A DNA stretch of 41,184 nucleotides from Spirochaetales bacterium (lineage in GTDB: Bacteria > Spirochaetota > Spirochaetia > Sphaerochaetales > Sphaerochaetaceae), in contig JAAYFO010000023.1 in assembly GCA_012728215.1 (NCBI GenBank), positions 1-41,184 on the forward strand, given 5' to 3'. Below are positions 16,798 through 27,000 of this stretch, piece by piece (position 1 is the stretch's first letter; each line of letters opens with the position of its first letter). The position numbers were made by a program, and so were the translations under genes. The notes beneath the pieces were generated by a model. That model saw only the letters and a list, made by a program, of their open reading frames with translations. It was not told where the DNA came from and ran no database searches.

Positions 16798-19323
16798 TCA
16801 TTTCTTCATAGCATCTTCAATGCTCGTATCCGTTCCATTGCGGTGTGCCACAGGACATGGCTTTATGTTCCATATCCTTGAGGCATACTCCGCAATGCTC
16901 CTATCCGACGAGAACTTTCCACTGCATGCAATGTTCATAACGGACTTTCTGTTCCATTCGTTCCTGTCGGAAACATAAAGGTCCGAAAGCTTCTGCCGTT
17001 CATCGGCATACATCCTCAGATCGGCAAACAGCATGAACCGATCCTTGCCCCCCCCGAAGATAGCCTGACGAAGAGGTTCGAAGATATGCGGTTCGGAAAT
17101 ATTGAAGTATCCGGACAGAAGAAGATTCACCATGTCCTTGATCTCCTCATCTGCAAAGATGAATGAATAAGGATCGTAATTCTCCCTTAGCTTCCTTACC
17201 TCTTCAGCTGTGTGGCCGAATATGAATATGTTGTCATTTCCCACAGCTTCCGCCATCTCCACGTTGGCGCCATCCAATGTGCCTATTGTCAGGGCTCCAT
17301 TGACCATGAACTTCATGTTGCCGGTTCCAGAAGCCTCCATGCCGGCAGTGGAAAGCTGCTCTGAGATGTCAGTGGCGGGTATGATTCTCTCTGCCATGGT
17401 CACTCTGTAGTTAGGCATGAAATGAACAGACAGCTTATCATTCACCGCCGAGTCGTTGTTAACGATATTTGACAGATTTGAAATCATCTTTATCGACAGC
17501 TTTGCATTGACATAACCCGGAGCGGCCTTGCCTCCGAAGAGGAACACAGTCCTTGGGAAGCTGTCATGGTACCTGCGGTCATTCTTGAGGCGCACATATA
17601 TGAGAAGAATGTCCATTGCATTAAGAAGCTGACGCTTGTACTCATGGATTCTCTTCACCTGGACATCAAACACCGAATCAGGATCGACGATGATTCCGCA
17701 GTCCTTGCGAAGAAATGACGCAGCCTTGACCTTGGCGTCTCTCTTGACCTTTGCAAACTCATCACAGAAACCCTTGTCCGAAGCAAATGGAGAGAGCTTG
17801 GATATCTGAGAAAAATCCGTTATCCAACAATCGCCTATTGCACCGGTAATCAGATTTGACAGCCCTGGATTAGCAGAAAGAAGCCATCGTCTCTGGGTTA
17901 TTCCATTGGTGACATTGGTAAAGCGACCAGGGAATATCTTGTTGAATTCAGGGAACATCTGGGTCTTGAGGAGCATGCTGTGAAGCTCGGCGACACCGTT
18001 TGTCGAATGGCTTCCCACAATGGCCAGATTGGCCATTCTCACCATCTTGGGACGGGATTCCTCAATCAGGCTCACCTTGCTGATCGCCTCATTGTCCAAC
18101 GGGAAGAAAGTGATTGCACTCTCAAGGAATCGCCGGTTGATTTCATATATGATCTGCATATGACGTGGAAGCAGTGAACCAAGCATGTCAACAGACCACT
18201 TCTCAAGTGCTTCCGGCATCAACGTATGATTGGTGTATCCCATCACCTTCACAGTGATTCCCCATGCTTCATCCCAATCAAGGTTTTCCGAATCAAGCAG
18301 TATTCTCATCAGCTCTGCAATTGCAATCGAAGGATGGGTGTCATTCAGCTGAATTGCGGCGAAATCGGGAAACTTCTCCCACTTCTGGTTTTCCCTCTTG
18401 AATCTTCGTACAATGTCGGCCAATGCGCAGGCAACAAAGAAATACTGCTGCTTCAGCCTGAGAATCTTGCCCATATAGCCTGTATCATTCGGATACAGAA
18501 CCTGGCTGATGTTCTCGGCCTGATTCCGTTCACGGACGCTTTCGGTGTAGTCACCCTGATTGAATTCCTTGAAATCAAATTCATTGGCAGCCTTTGCAGA
18601 GAAGAGCCTTAGGGTATTCACTGTCTTTGCGCCGTATCCAATCACAGGCATATCATAAGCCAATCCCTGAACCACTTCAGAACCAATCCATTTGAAACAG
18701 TCACGACCATTTTCACGGATCACCTTGACTTCGCCACCGAACTGAACAGGAAACACCAGGTCAGGACGGCATACCTCCCATGGATTTCCATATCCGCCAA
18801 GCCAGGAATCAGGTCGCTCAATCTGATATCCATTCTGTATCTTCTGATTGAAGATTCCATAATTGTATCTTATGCCATAGCCATATGCTGGTATTTCCAA
18901 CGAGGCCATCGAATCAAGGAAGCATGCCGCAAGACGTCCAAGTCCGCCGTTTCCCAGACCGGCATCCTTTTCCATCTCCTCAAGATCCTCATAGCTGTAG
19001 CCCAACCGGTTCATAGCTTCTTCCACCTGTGGACCAAGCCCTAGATTGACCAGGTTGCTGTTCATCGCACGTCCCATGAGGAACTCAAGGGACAGATAGT
19101 ACACTCGCTTGGCGCTGTTGCGTCTTTGAGTCTTACGACTCTCATCCCATTGATGAATAATCCTGTCCCGTATCGCCAAGGCAAGCGCCACATAGCGATT
19201 CTCATCAGTTGTATGATAGATATCGGCATCCATCGAATATTTTAGCTGCTCGGCAAAATCCTTTTCCAGGGCCTCCGTTGTCGGAGAGAACCTGACATTC
19301 TGAACAGAAGAAATCTTTGTCAT
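16798..19323 (-). CDS. glgP: Glycogen/starch alpha-glucan phosphorylase
   Basis: This enzyme releases glucose 1-phosphate from the non-reducing ends of glycogen or maltodextrin using pyridoxal phosphate. The 841-residue cytoplasmic protein is normal length for GT35 phosphorylases. The N-terminal stretch RVYYLSLEFLMGRAMNSN, the DAGLGNGGLGRLAACFLDS loop, and the cofactor region EASGTGNMKFMVNGALTIGTLDGANVEM containing the PLP lysine are all present. GAGGA lies five bases before ATG 19323. It is separated from glycerate kinase by 164 bases that contain a palindromic operator. No other glycogen gene lies in the window. Whether maltodextrin or glycogen is the main substrate cannot be read from the sequence. 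Confidence 0.95.
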   Translation of the reverse strand: MTKISSVQNVRFSPTTEALEKDFAEQLKYSMDADIYHTTDENRYVALALAIRDRIIHQWDESRKTQRRNSAKRVYYLSLEFLMGRAMNSNLVNLGLGPQVEEAMNRLGYSYEDLEEMEKDAGLGNGGLGRLAACFLDSMASLEIPAYGYGIRYNYGIFNQKIQNGYQIERPDSWLGGYGNPWEVCRPDLVFPVQFGGEVKVIRENGRDCFKWIGSEVVQGLAYDMPVIGYGAKTVNTLRLFSAKAANEFDFKEFNQGDYTESVRERNQAENISQVLYPNDTGYMGKILRLKQQYFFVACALADIVRRFKRENQKWEKFPDFAAIQLNDTHPSIAIAELMRILLDSENLDWDEAWGITVKVMGYTNHTLMPEALEKWSVDMLGSLLPRHMQIIYEINRRFLESAITFFPLDNEAISKVSLIEESRPKMVRMANLAIVGSHSTNGVAELHSMLLKTQMFPEFNKIFPGRFTNVTNGITQRRWLLSANPGLSNLITGAIGDCWITDFSQISKLSPFASDKGFCDEFAKVKRDAKVKAASFLRKDCGIIVDPDSVFDVQVKRIHEYKRQLLNAMDILLIYVRLKNDRRYHDSFPRTVFLFGGKAAPGYVNAKLSIKMISNLSNIVNNDSAVNDKLSVHFMPNYRVTMAERIIPATDISEQLSTAGMEASGTGNMKFMVNGALTIGTLDGANVEMAEAVGNDNIFIFGHTAEEVRKLRENYDPYSFIFADEEIKDMVNLLLSGYFNISEPHIFEPLRQAIFGGGKDRFMLFADLRMYADERQKLSDLYVSDRNEWNRKSVMNIACSGKFSSDRSIAEYASRIWNIKPCPVAHRNGTDTSIEDAMKK

Positions 19324-19376
19324 TAAATCCTCACTGGTTTCACCATATCATCAAAACCATCACATATCAACATTTT

Positions 19377-19390
19377 GCAAACCGGTTTGT
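19377..19390. promoter_or_regulatory. LacI/GalR-type operator palindrome upstream of glgP
   Basis: GCAAACCGGTTTGT contains the perfect 12-bp palindrome CAAACCGGTTTG, with the central CG and AAACC half-sites typical of LacI-family carbohydrate repressors. It is about 55 bases upstream of the glgP start and overlaps a CTGACA that could be the -35. The matching regulator is not in the window. The rest of the glgP-glycerate kinase gap is AT-rich and has only a weak hairpin after the kinase stop. Confidence 0.55.
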
Positions 19391-19487
19391 CAGTATTTTT
19401 AGTGCGAAGAAGCATGAGAAATAAAATCCGACTTCACAAAGAATTAAAAGAGAAAATCAATAAACAGGCAAAAAACAAACCTGCTTT

Positions 19488-20630
19488 TCATATTTTTTCA
19501 ATCAACCTGATGAAATTCTCCACAGTCAATTCCAAATCGCTTTCTGCCCTTTTTCTTGCCTCCGAAAAAGGGATGCAGACCCGATTGATAGAAAAAACAG
19601 CAGTGACGCCTTCTTCGTAACATTGGCTGATATCATCTCCGATGTCTCCGACAAAGGCGATCACCTTGGCAGTCGATCTGCAGCTTCTGACCCGTCTGGC
19701 AATTCCTATGACGGCCTTTCCTCTGAGACTCTGAGAATCCAGCTTTCCTTCGCCAGTGAAGACAAAGTCGGCATCTTTTACCTGCTTATCAAATCCGACA
19801 GTGTCCAGGACTGTCTCGATTCCCATCTGAAGCGAAGAACCGAAGAACGCAACCATTCCTCCACCCATTCCGCCGGCCGCTCCGGCACCAGGCATTCTCC
19901 CGACATCGATTCCAATTGATTTGAAAATAACCCTGTCCAGATTCCTGAGCCCTTCATCCAAACGGCTGACCATCTCAGGCGTGGCACCTTTCTGCGGTCC
20001 GAATACATAAGCCGCTCCTGACTTTCCATGAAGTGGATTGTCTACATCACACATCGATACGATTGAGATTCCCTCCAGACGGCTGTCACGGCTATTGGAG
20101 TCTATTCTGACTATTTCCCCAAGCGTCCCTCCTGCAGGAACGAAGGTCTCTCCACTTTTGTTGATGAACTTGACGCCACAAGCCGCGGCCGCCCCACAGC
20201 CGCCATCGACAGTGCAGCTTCCCCCAAGCCCGATGATGATCTTACGGCATCCTCTTCCAACCGCCGACAGCAGCATTTCACCTACTCCATAGGTTGTAGT
20301 GGAAGCAGGATCAAGATGATGATCCTCGGCCAACGGAAGTCCTGCACAGGAAGCCATCTCAATCACGGCAGTGTCACCATTTACGATGATATATGTGGAA
20401 TCTACTCTATTCATGAAAGGACCGGCAACCGATACAGTGACCCGCTCGCCACCAAGTGCCTGCGCGAAAGCATCAACGCTTCCTTCGCCACCATCTGCAA
20501 CAGGAATCGATTTGATTTCGGATTCAGGCAATCTGCGAAGAATCGCCCTTTGCATAATGGAACATATCAATGACGAACTCATGGTTCCCTTGAACGAATC
20601 AGGTATCAGTACAAATTTCTTCGGCTTCAT
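19488..20630 (-). CDS. glxK: Glycerate kinase (GarK/GlxK family)
   Basis: This enzyme phosphorylates D-glycerate with ATP, feeding it into lower glycolysis. The protein is 380 residues, the usual size for this family. It has the N-terminal VLIPDSFKGTMSS motif, PVADGGEGSVDAF, the glycine-rich GLGGSCTVDGGCGAA loop, and the late MPGAGAAGGMGGGM and FTGEGKLDSQSLRGKA segments. GGAG lies eight bases before ATG 20630. Whether the product is 2- or 3-phosphoglycerate cannot be read from the sequence. It lies between the lipoprotein operon and glgP and seems to be expressed from its own promoter. Confidence 0.92.
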   Translation of the reverse strand: MKPKKFVLIPDSFKGTMSSSLICSIMQRAILRRLPESEIKSIPVADGGEGSVDAFAQALGGERVTVSVAGPFMNRVDSTYIIVNGDTAVIEMASCAGLPLAEDHHLDPASTTTYGVGEMLLSAVGRGCRKIIIGLGGSCTVDGGCGAAAACGVKFINKSGETFVPAGGTLGEIVRIDSNSRDSRLEGISIVSMCDVDNPLHGKSGAAYVFGPQKGATPEMVSRLDEGLRNLDRVIFKSIGIDVGRMPGAGAAGGMGGGMVAFFGSSLQMGIETVLDTVGFDKQVKDADFVFTGEGKLDSQSLRGKAVIGIARRVRSCRSTAKVIAFVGDIGDDISQCYEEGVTAVFSINRVCIPFSEARKRAESDLELTVENFIRLIEKI

Positions 20631-20648
20631 TTCGACTCTCCATCAGAG

Positions 20649-20657
20649 ATGATAGCA
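20649..20657 (-). promoter_or_regulatory. Extended -10 promoter before glycerate kinase
   Basis: TGCTATCAT on the minus strand is a good extended -10 ending 18 bases before the kinase ATG. The -35 region is poor (TTACTC). The predicted leader is short and contains the GGAG ribosome-binding site. Confidence 0.4.
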
Positions 20658-20758
20658 CGAAAAGCCATCTGAGTAATCCTCATGTTCACAAAAATCCGGG
20701 TTGAAGCAGCGTAGGATTCTCCTTCGGAGCTCATCGATGAATTTCAGGAAGAAGCAAG

Positions 20759-21301
20759 CTAGAACAGGTTTAACGATATGACCAGTCCATCATATTCAGA
20801 GAACGCGGGAAGAACTGCCTTCTGATATGCCACACCCAGTTCTATCTGATACAGGTAGCCAGTCCATACGACAGTCCTGATTCCAGATCTGACCATGATG
20901 CCGTTGCACATTCTATGAATCACATTAGGCTGATTGGGAAGCTCAAGCCATTGAGTGAAGTAACCCACATCGACAAGAACGCGGGAAATTGTCGCTTCAG
21001 TGGAAAACAGACGCCAAAGAAAGCGGAACCCCATTTCAGTAGAGAATTCCATTGTCGCATTCATGCCCGTAGCGCTTCCTCCAGGCTGAGTCATCACTGA
21101 GCCAATGGCAAACCCCTCCATCCCGTATACGTTGCCGTGGATGCCCAATGAAACACCTCCAAAAGGTGCAAGCTGGCTTCCACGAACGAATGACACCCCG
21201 CCATCCAGATGAAAATCAAATCCTTCCCTGCTTCCGGCAGACAGCGAAAAAAGACAGGCCAATGCCAAGACAATCAGTACCAAACATCTTCTGCTCTTCA
21301 T
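20759..21301 (-). CDS. Small exported protein, probable outer-membrane beta-barrel
   Basis: I cannot name the family. The 180-residue product starts with a clear signal peptide (MKSRRCLVLIVLALACLFSLSAG). The rest is a run of alternating hydrophobic, glycine-rich short segments that could be eight or so beta strands. It ends VISLNLF with a terminal phenylalanine, a feature of outer-membrane barrel proteins. There is no lipobox cysteine at the cleavage site. It starts three bases after the small lipoprotein gene and is the last gene of the FnIII lipoprotein operon, so it is probably a membrane partner or conduit. The barrel assignment is inferred from composition and the C terminus. Confidence 0.7.
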   Translation of the reverse strand: MKSRRCLVLIVLALACLFSLSAGSREGFDFHLDGGVSFVRGSQLAPFGGVSLGIHGNVYGMEGFAIGSVMTQPGGSATGMNATMEFSTEMGFRFLWRLFSTEATISRVLVDVGYFTQWLELPNQPNVIHRMCNGIMVRSGIRTVVWTGYLYQIELGVAYQKAVLPAFSEYDGLVISLNLF

Positions 21302-21304
21302 CTG

Positions 21305-21727
21305 CTACCTCCCCAGAAAAAGAAATCTTCTGCCATCCAAAGTCAGACAGCAGGGACCTTCATCCACATCAGCCTCGAATGAAAACTTCATCTTGGACTT
21401 CTCTTTGCCATCCAGTCCGTCTGAAAGCACCAATGTTCCGGATGACCTGAGCAATTCCAGATGATCATACTCAATCTCGTAGCTACCGGAAACCGAAGAA
21501 TAATCTGAACCACGGCAGAAATAACCACCTTCCAGTGACAAATCAAGCTGATAAAGATAATGCCCTTCATAGGTTGAAGGCAATTCATAGCTTCCAAAAA
21601 TCAAATTCGGCTCACTGAACGAGAAATCAGGGATCACTCCAGAAATCGTATTCAGGAGATCGCAGCTGGGAATCACCAGCAAAATCATCGCCAAAAGAAG
21701 GCCGAACAGCCAAATATTCTTCTTCAT
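21305..21727 (-). CDS. Small putative lipoprotein
   Basis: This is an unrecognised 140-residue protein. ATG 21727 (MKKNIWLFGLLLAMILLVIPSC) is chosen because AGGAG lies upstream. The ORF-track start at 21775 extends back into the preceding gene. The signal peptide ends IPSC, a relaxed spirochaete-type lipobox with the modified cysteine at residue 22. The mature part is rich in aromatic and alternating hydrophobic residues (FGSYELPSTYEGHYLYQLDLSLEGGYF, KMKFSFEADV) and looks all-beta, like a small barrel or sandwich. It lies ten bases after the 755-residue FnIII lipoprotein and three bases before the barrel-like gene. Confidence 0.7.
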   Translation of the reverse strand: MKKNIWLFGLLLAMILLVIPSCDLLNTISGVIPDFSFSEPNLIFGSYELPSTYEGHYLYQLDLSLEGGYFCRGSDYSSVSGSYEIEYDHLELLRSSGTLVLSDGLDGKEKSKMKFSFEADVDEGPCCLTLDGRRFLFLGR

Positions 21728-21737
21728 ATCATGCTCC

Positions 21738-24005
21738 TCAAAGGCTGCTCGATACAGAGACAGTACCTTGACCATCCGCCATCTTTACCGAATAATTGCC
21801 GACAAATGCCTTGTTTTCCACTCTTATCGACTCGTTCCCAATCACAGCAGGGTACATTCCACTGATGGTGAAGCTCAATCCCTGCGCTGTTCCAGTTCCA
21901 CTCGTATTCACGTGCATTTCAAAATACCCTTTTTCTGAATACAGAAAACTGGATTCTCCGAAATCCTCGTAGGTGAATGATATGAACCCTCCTATTCCTT
22001 CGGTCTTTGCATAATAACTGCAGAATCCGAAATCAGAGATACTGGCAGAGCCAACTGCACCGGCATGAGCTCCATGGGCTTCATGACATGTCTGCTTTTC
22101 CTCTCCGAGGGCCTCCATCTGCTCATTCAACGAACTCCCGTTACCCTTCTTGACTCTTGAATTGATCGAACCATCTCTCCAGTAGGAGGCAAGGTCTATG
22201 CCATCGAAGAAATCATTGGAGAACTGAGTCGGAAGCTTGTCTGCGTTTTCCCATGGCTTGAAGGCAAGGCAAGTCCAAAGCCTCACTAACGTCTTGGCGG
22301 TTATGGCACCATATCCAATGACAGGATCAGAGAACACGCTTGACCTTCCCAGAAGATCAACCGCCTGGATTCTATATGAGTACTTCTGCCCAGGAACTGC
22401 AGACTGGAAAGAATCATCATACGAACCGACATTACCTGGGACCGTAACAGAATCCAGCTTGCTGCTGCCATCCTCATTCCAACGTTCAATGACGTAATGA
22501 TCCACACCTTCTGATTTTGACCAGCTAATGCGAATCGGGAACACGCCTTCCAAATTGGCAGTCAGACCTGAAAAGAATCTATTGGACGAAACTGACAACC
22601 CCTCAGGTGCGCAAGGGGCTTTGACAGATATCGCATCACTCAAGGCGGTCTTCATTCCATCACCATTGGTCAACTGGACTGAGAACATCGTATATTGTTC
22701 ATCTTCTGGCAGAGAAGGATCGAATGGCGAGAAGAATTCAATGACATCCTTGTCTTCCGGTGAGATTGTCTCTTCCTTGCTGCTTGAGTTTCCTGCTTTG
22801 CATACTATTGTGTAGTACCAGTCGGAATGGCTTGCACGGTCAGCCGAAAAATCCAGACCAACTGATTGGGAAAAGGTTAACTTGAAGCCCAGTGGCTGGG
22901 ACGAAAGAGAAAGAACAGGAACGGGATTGGACAAAAGGTATCCATCTGCCGAAGCAGGTTCACCCTTCAGGATTGAATCAGAATCATCCTTAGTCAACGG
23001 AATGACAGTATAAGTGTATCTCACACCTTCTTTAATGCTTCTTGAACCCCTCTTGTCAGTGAATCTCCATTTCTGGCCATCCAAGTCCTCAAGCTTGTCC
23101 GCCCCATACGGGAAGACCATCTGCTCTGAGACACCAGGTGCAGACCGGTATATCTCATAGGAGCTCACTGCTGGATCCTGATCCCAGGTCAATGACAGCG
23201 GACTGGCCTGAGCATTGATACTTTCTCCCTGAGTGACTGCAAGGTTCTCAGGTACCGATGGGGCTCCATACACCAGTGAGTAACCGATGGCGGATGAGCT
23301 TTCATCCAAGTCTGTCTCACAGCCGTTTCTGCCTACCGCAGTAACCTTGAAATACAGATTCACCCCTGATTCTCCATCCTTGATGAGGTATGAGTATTTC
23401 TGAATCCCGCTGGAAGACGAACGGACTTCTGCGACAAAGGAGTCTGAAGAACTGAATATGAGATCACGGGATCTGTATATCTTATAAGAATCCACATCAG
23501 GATCCGCTTTCCAGCTGAGCATTATCTTTTCTGCATTCTTTCCTTTTGCGGCATCCAGTGCCGATGGCGGGCATAGAAGCGAACCCGCAGCTTCAGGCGA
23601 ATAATCCCCAAAGCCAAGTGCCTTGCTGCATGCCCTTACCCTGTAGGTGTATCTGGTTCCAGCAACCAAAGAGGGATAACTGGCTTCCCAATCCACATAG
23701 GAAGTGCCGATGATGTCGAAAGGGAATGTCTCGAAGACATCCGAATCAGATGCCTTGCGGGAAATCTCATAATAGTCAGCGCCTTCGACCTCACCCCATG
23801 ACAGCACAATCGAGTCTGTGTACAGCGCTTTGGAAGCGACAAGATATTCAGGAGCGCTCTTGTCAAAGACAGGTTTCTGAACAGGTTCATCCTCTATCAC
23901 CGGTGTCTGCTGATCAAAGCCGGAGAGAAAATGATCCATATCACAGGATGCCGTCAGAAGAAGAACCAGAATCAGCAGAAATGTCATCATATGTCTTGTT
24001 TTCAT
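21738..24005 (-). CDS. Fibronectin type III repeat lipoprotein (755 aa)
   Basis: This is a secreted lipid-anchored protein. The start is ATG 24005, five bases after AGGAGG at 24011-24016. The GTG at 24008 used in the track is too close. The signal peptide MKTRHMMTFLLILVLLLTASC ends in a relaxed lipobox (Cys21). The mature part carries repeated FnIII-like strands: LSWGEVEGADYYEISRK, LSWKADPDVDSYKIYRS, LTWDQDPAVSSYEIYRS and ISWSKSEGVDHYVIERW. These repeats typically mediate protein or carbohydrate binding. A distinct roughly 180-residue C-terminal domain follows (after KTLVRLWTCLAF) with a histidine-containing segment CHEAHGAHAG. It lies nine bases after a larger relative. Function is unknown; a surface adhesin or glycan-binding role is an inference. 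Confidence 0.78.
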   Translation of the reverse strand: MKTRHMMTFLLILVLLLTASCDMDHFLSGFDQQTPVIEDEPVQKPVFDKSAPEYLVASKALYTDSIVLSWGEVEGADYYEISRKASDSDVFETFPFDIIGTSYVDWEASYPSLVAGTRYTYRVRACSKALGFGDYSPEAAGSLLCPPSALDAAKGKNAEKIMLSWKADPDVDSYKIYRSRDLIFSSSDSFVAEVRSSSSGIQKYSYLIKDGESGVNLYFKVTAVGRNGCETDLDESSSAIGYSLVYGAPSVPENLAVTQGESINAQASPLSLTWDQDPAVSSYEIYRSAPGVSEQMVFPYGADKLEDLDGQKWRFTDKRGSRSIKEGVRYTYTVIPLTKDDSDSILKGEPASADGYLLSNPVPVLSLSSQPLGFKLTFSQSVGLDFSADRASHSDWYYTIVCKAGNSSSKEETISPEDKDVIEFFSPFDPSLPEDEQYTMFSVQLTNGDGMKTALSDAISVKAPCAPEGLSVSSNRFFSGLTANLEGVFPIRISWSKSEGVDHYVIERWNEDGSSKLDSVTVPGNVGSYDDSFQSAVPGQKYSYRIQAVDLLGRSSVFSDPVIGYGAITAKTLVRLWTCLAFKPWENADKLPTQFSNDFFDGIDLASYWRDGSINSRVKKGNGSSLNEQMEALGEEKQTCHEAHGAHAGAVGSASISDFGFCSYYAKTEGIGGFISFTYEDFGESSFLYSEKGYFEMHVNTSGTGTAQGLSFTISGMYPAVIGNESIRVENKAFVGNYSVKMADGQGTVSVSSSL

Positions 24006-24014
24006 CACTTCCTC

Positions 24015-27000
24015 CTAGAATGGCTTCACTGCCAAGTCTGCGGCACTTACTTCAACCGTCTCACCATTGAACGACACTGACAGCTTTCCCTCGCCATAAG
24101 TCTGGACATTGATGGCTTCAGTGATCTTCACCACTGCCAAGATGTTTTTAAACAAATCAGACGGGAACCTGATTACGAATTCTCCTTTATCTATCTTTCC
24201 AAGTGGATCAGTGTTCAGATAGCTGTTGTCATTCACCCAAAGAACCACCGGAGTTGTATTCGTCACAGTGAAACCAGCTGCTCCCCATGGAGCCGCGGTC
24301 AGTTGAATCGATCCTCCATCTCCCTGAGAACCGGACCAGAGGACAGAAGGGACGTTCTTCACAACAGCATGCCCATCTGAACTGGTGACAGTCTTCTGAG
24401 GCGAGCCACTGCTGGCAGAGCCTTGCCACCAATCCCCGTTTATCGCACTGCTGCTATCTGCTTCATGAAGATAGGACGAAAGAAGGCTATTCACCACCCA
24501 AATCATTTCTTCGGGCTTAAGCAGTCTGAATGAATCCGAAACTCCCTGGCTTTTTGTTGACCTGACGACGGTCCCTCCGACATTCCTCACACTCTGGATT
24601 GTGAATAGAGAGAGAAAATCTGAAGGATACTTGATATCGGCGCCAGCAAAATTACATGTCATGGTCTTGCCATCTGCACTCAGGCTGACAAATCCCGCCT
24701 GGTCTTCTGTCCCAAGCAAAGCTCCAGCTTCAAGACCGGCAGAGCCAACTGACACTCCTGACCTTGAGTTCTGAATCAGCAAATAGTCATCAGCATAAGG
24801 AGCAACACTCCAAGACAGCGTGAAGAAAGTCTTGTCGCCATGGCTCTGTACAGAAAGATTCTCAGGTGCTCGAAGGACAAATCCCAATGCCGAATCATCC
24901 CCTTCTGCAAAAGTCTGCTTCAACGAAGTCATTCCATTCTTCACTGTCTCCAAGGTAAACCATGTATCTTCGGCGGTGCTTGTCAGCCAGCTGGTTGTCG
25001 TGCAGGAAACAGGTTCGGACCAGTTCCTTCCATCATTGCTTGAATACAGATTGTACGAATCGGCCCCTTCAACTGCATTCCATGTGACCTTTATCTGCTG
25101 ACCGCTTTCAGCCTTGGAGGCGACTATGCCCTTTGGTGGGGCAAGCCAGCAACCTGTCACTGGCAAAACCAGATCGGCATTGACTGTTGAATCTCCGTTT
25201 TCAGGAATGACAACAACTGAATACTTCTCTGACAATGGATATGGATTGGAAGCGGAGGATGAGAACAGTGAATCTGCAGCTGAGAATTTTTCATCATAGA
25301 CAGTCTTTCCAAAGACAGAGGCGACGTGCCGGCTTCCAATGAACCGGTCTTTAGAAACCACATCTCCTCGATAGATGTTCAATGCATAGCCATCTGCTCC
25401 AGCCACTGAATTCCAAGATACAGAGAAGAAACCCGGCGCTTCCTCCACGGTGGCTTCCACACCAAGCAAAGCCGGTCCAAGAAGACAACCATTTTCCACA
25501 TTTGACAAATCAGTCGTATTTCCAAGTCTGTCCTGAGCCTGAACGACAAAATCGAAGATCCTTCCGGAATCGGCAGTACCTTCTCCAATGCCATCAGTAA
25601 GGATAGTCGATGAATCATTGAGATGAACCACTTCATAAGGTTCACTGCTTCCGCCAGCACGATAGCTCAGCAAATACCCGGAAGCTCCTTGGGAAGGGCT
25701 GAACTGAACATTGATTGAGGAAATGGAAGTCCCATCTGAAGCAGCAAGACCCGATGGAACAGAAAGAGTCTGAAGCCTGGTCACTTTTGCACTTACAGTA
25801 CCAACGTAGTTCGGGTTTTGAGAATCTTCCCCATAAGTGGCCTGAACCCTGCAATACTTTGAGAGTCCGTCGGGCAAGCCCAGAAGTTCGACACTGACCG
25901 TGTTTCCCTGGAAGTTGAACAGACAAGGAGTGTCGGAGGTGGAGGCAATCAATTCCCCTGTGCCGACATTCTCCATATCAGAAGCCCATCTTATCTCGTA
26001 ATGAAGCTTAAACTGATCCAGGACGTTGGTACCTCCCACCAGAGTCTGCGTCCAGGTCAGGACCGCCTTCTTGGCCAGGATGTCAGATGAATCCAGGTCT
26101 GAAACATAATCAATCATCTCGAATTCCGTATTGTAGTCAACTGTTTCTGCTGTCACTATCGGTTCGGAGGTAGTACCATCCATGTGTTTCATCTTCAAGG
26201 AATAGTACCAATGGTGATCATAACGCGAATCCAGAGAATCCGCCGATCCATCAAGGGAGAACTGATCGCAATGACTTGATCCAGTCAAATCAAGGCTCAC
26301 GGTTCCAAGCGAATCAATTCGTGAAAGAACGAATTCTGCGTTTCTGCCGGAAGGATCGAAGAAATCCCAGGCCAGATTCACGGTGACACTGCCATCTGTG
26401 ATGGAACTGCTTGCAATTCTCAGATTCTCAGGAAGCCATTCTGCATATCCTGGGTTCTCTGTTTCAAGAGAACTGATGGAGGAACTCTGCCTTACAAGAG
26501 CAGTGCCGTTCTTCAGATAATAAGCTGTGATCCGATAGTCATATGTCGTATTGGACGTGATATCGTGATCGACATACAGATAACTCGCCTTGCCGCCAGC
26601 ACCTTCGGGAACCCAGCTGTATTGTGCACAATTGATTTCGGCTTTCTGGCTGACCACAGTCTCCCAGTTTTCAGTTCCATGAACAGAACGTTCAACCAAT
26701 GCCCTATGGGCGACTGTCACATCGTTGAGACCAGTGATGAAATCATCCATTTCCCATCTGATTTGAATTTCTGACTTGTCGGTTCCTTCCGATGCCCTTA
26801 TGGACAGAGCCTGATAAGGAGAATACGAAATGTCTGTGCAAAGCGACAAGTCATCGCAGCCAATCACAATCTCATTGCCTTGTCCATCAACCAAACCGGT
26901 ATTCAGACTAAGACTGTAAGAAACAGGAACGGCATTTCCAGCCACAACATCAGAATAGGAGCACCCCTGCCCTCTATATATTTCCTGCTCGGCACCTTTG

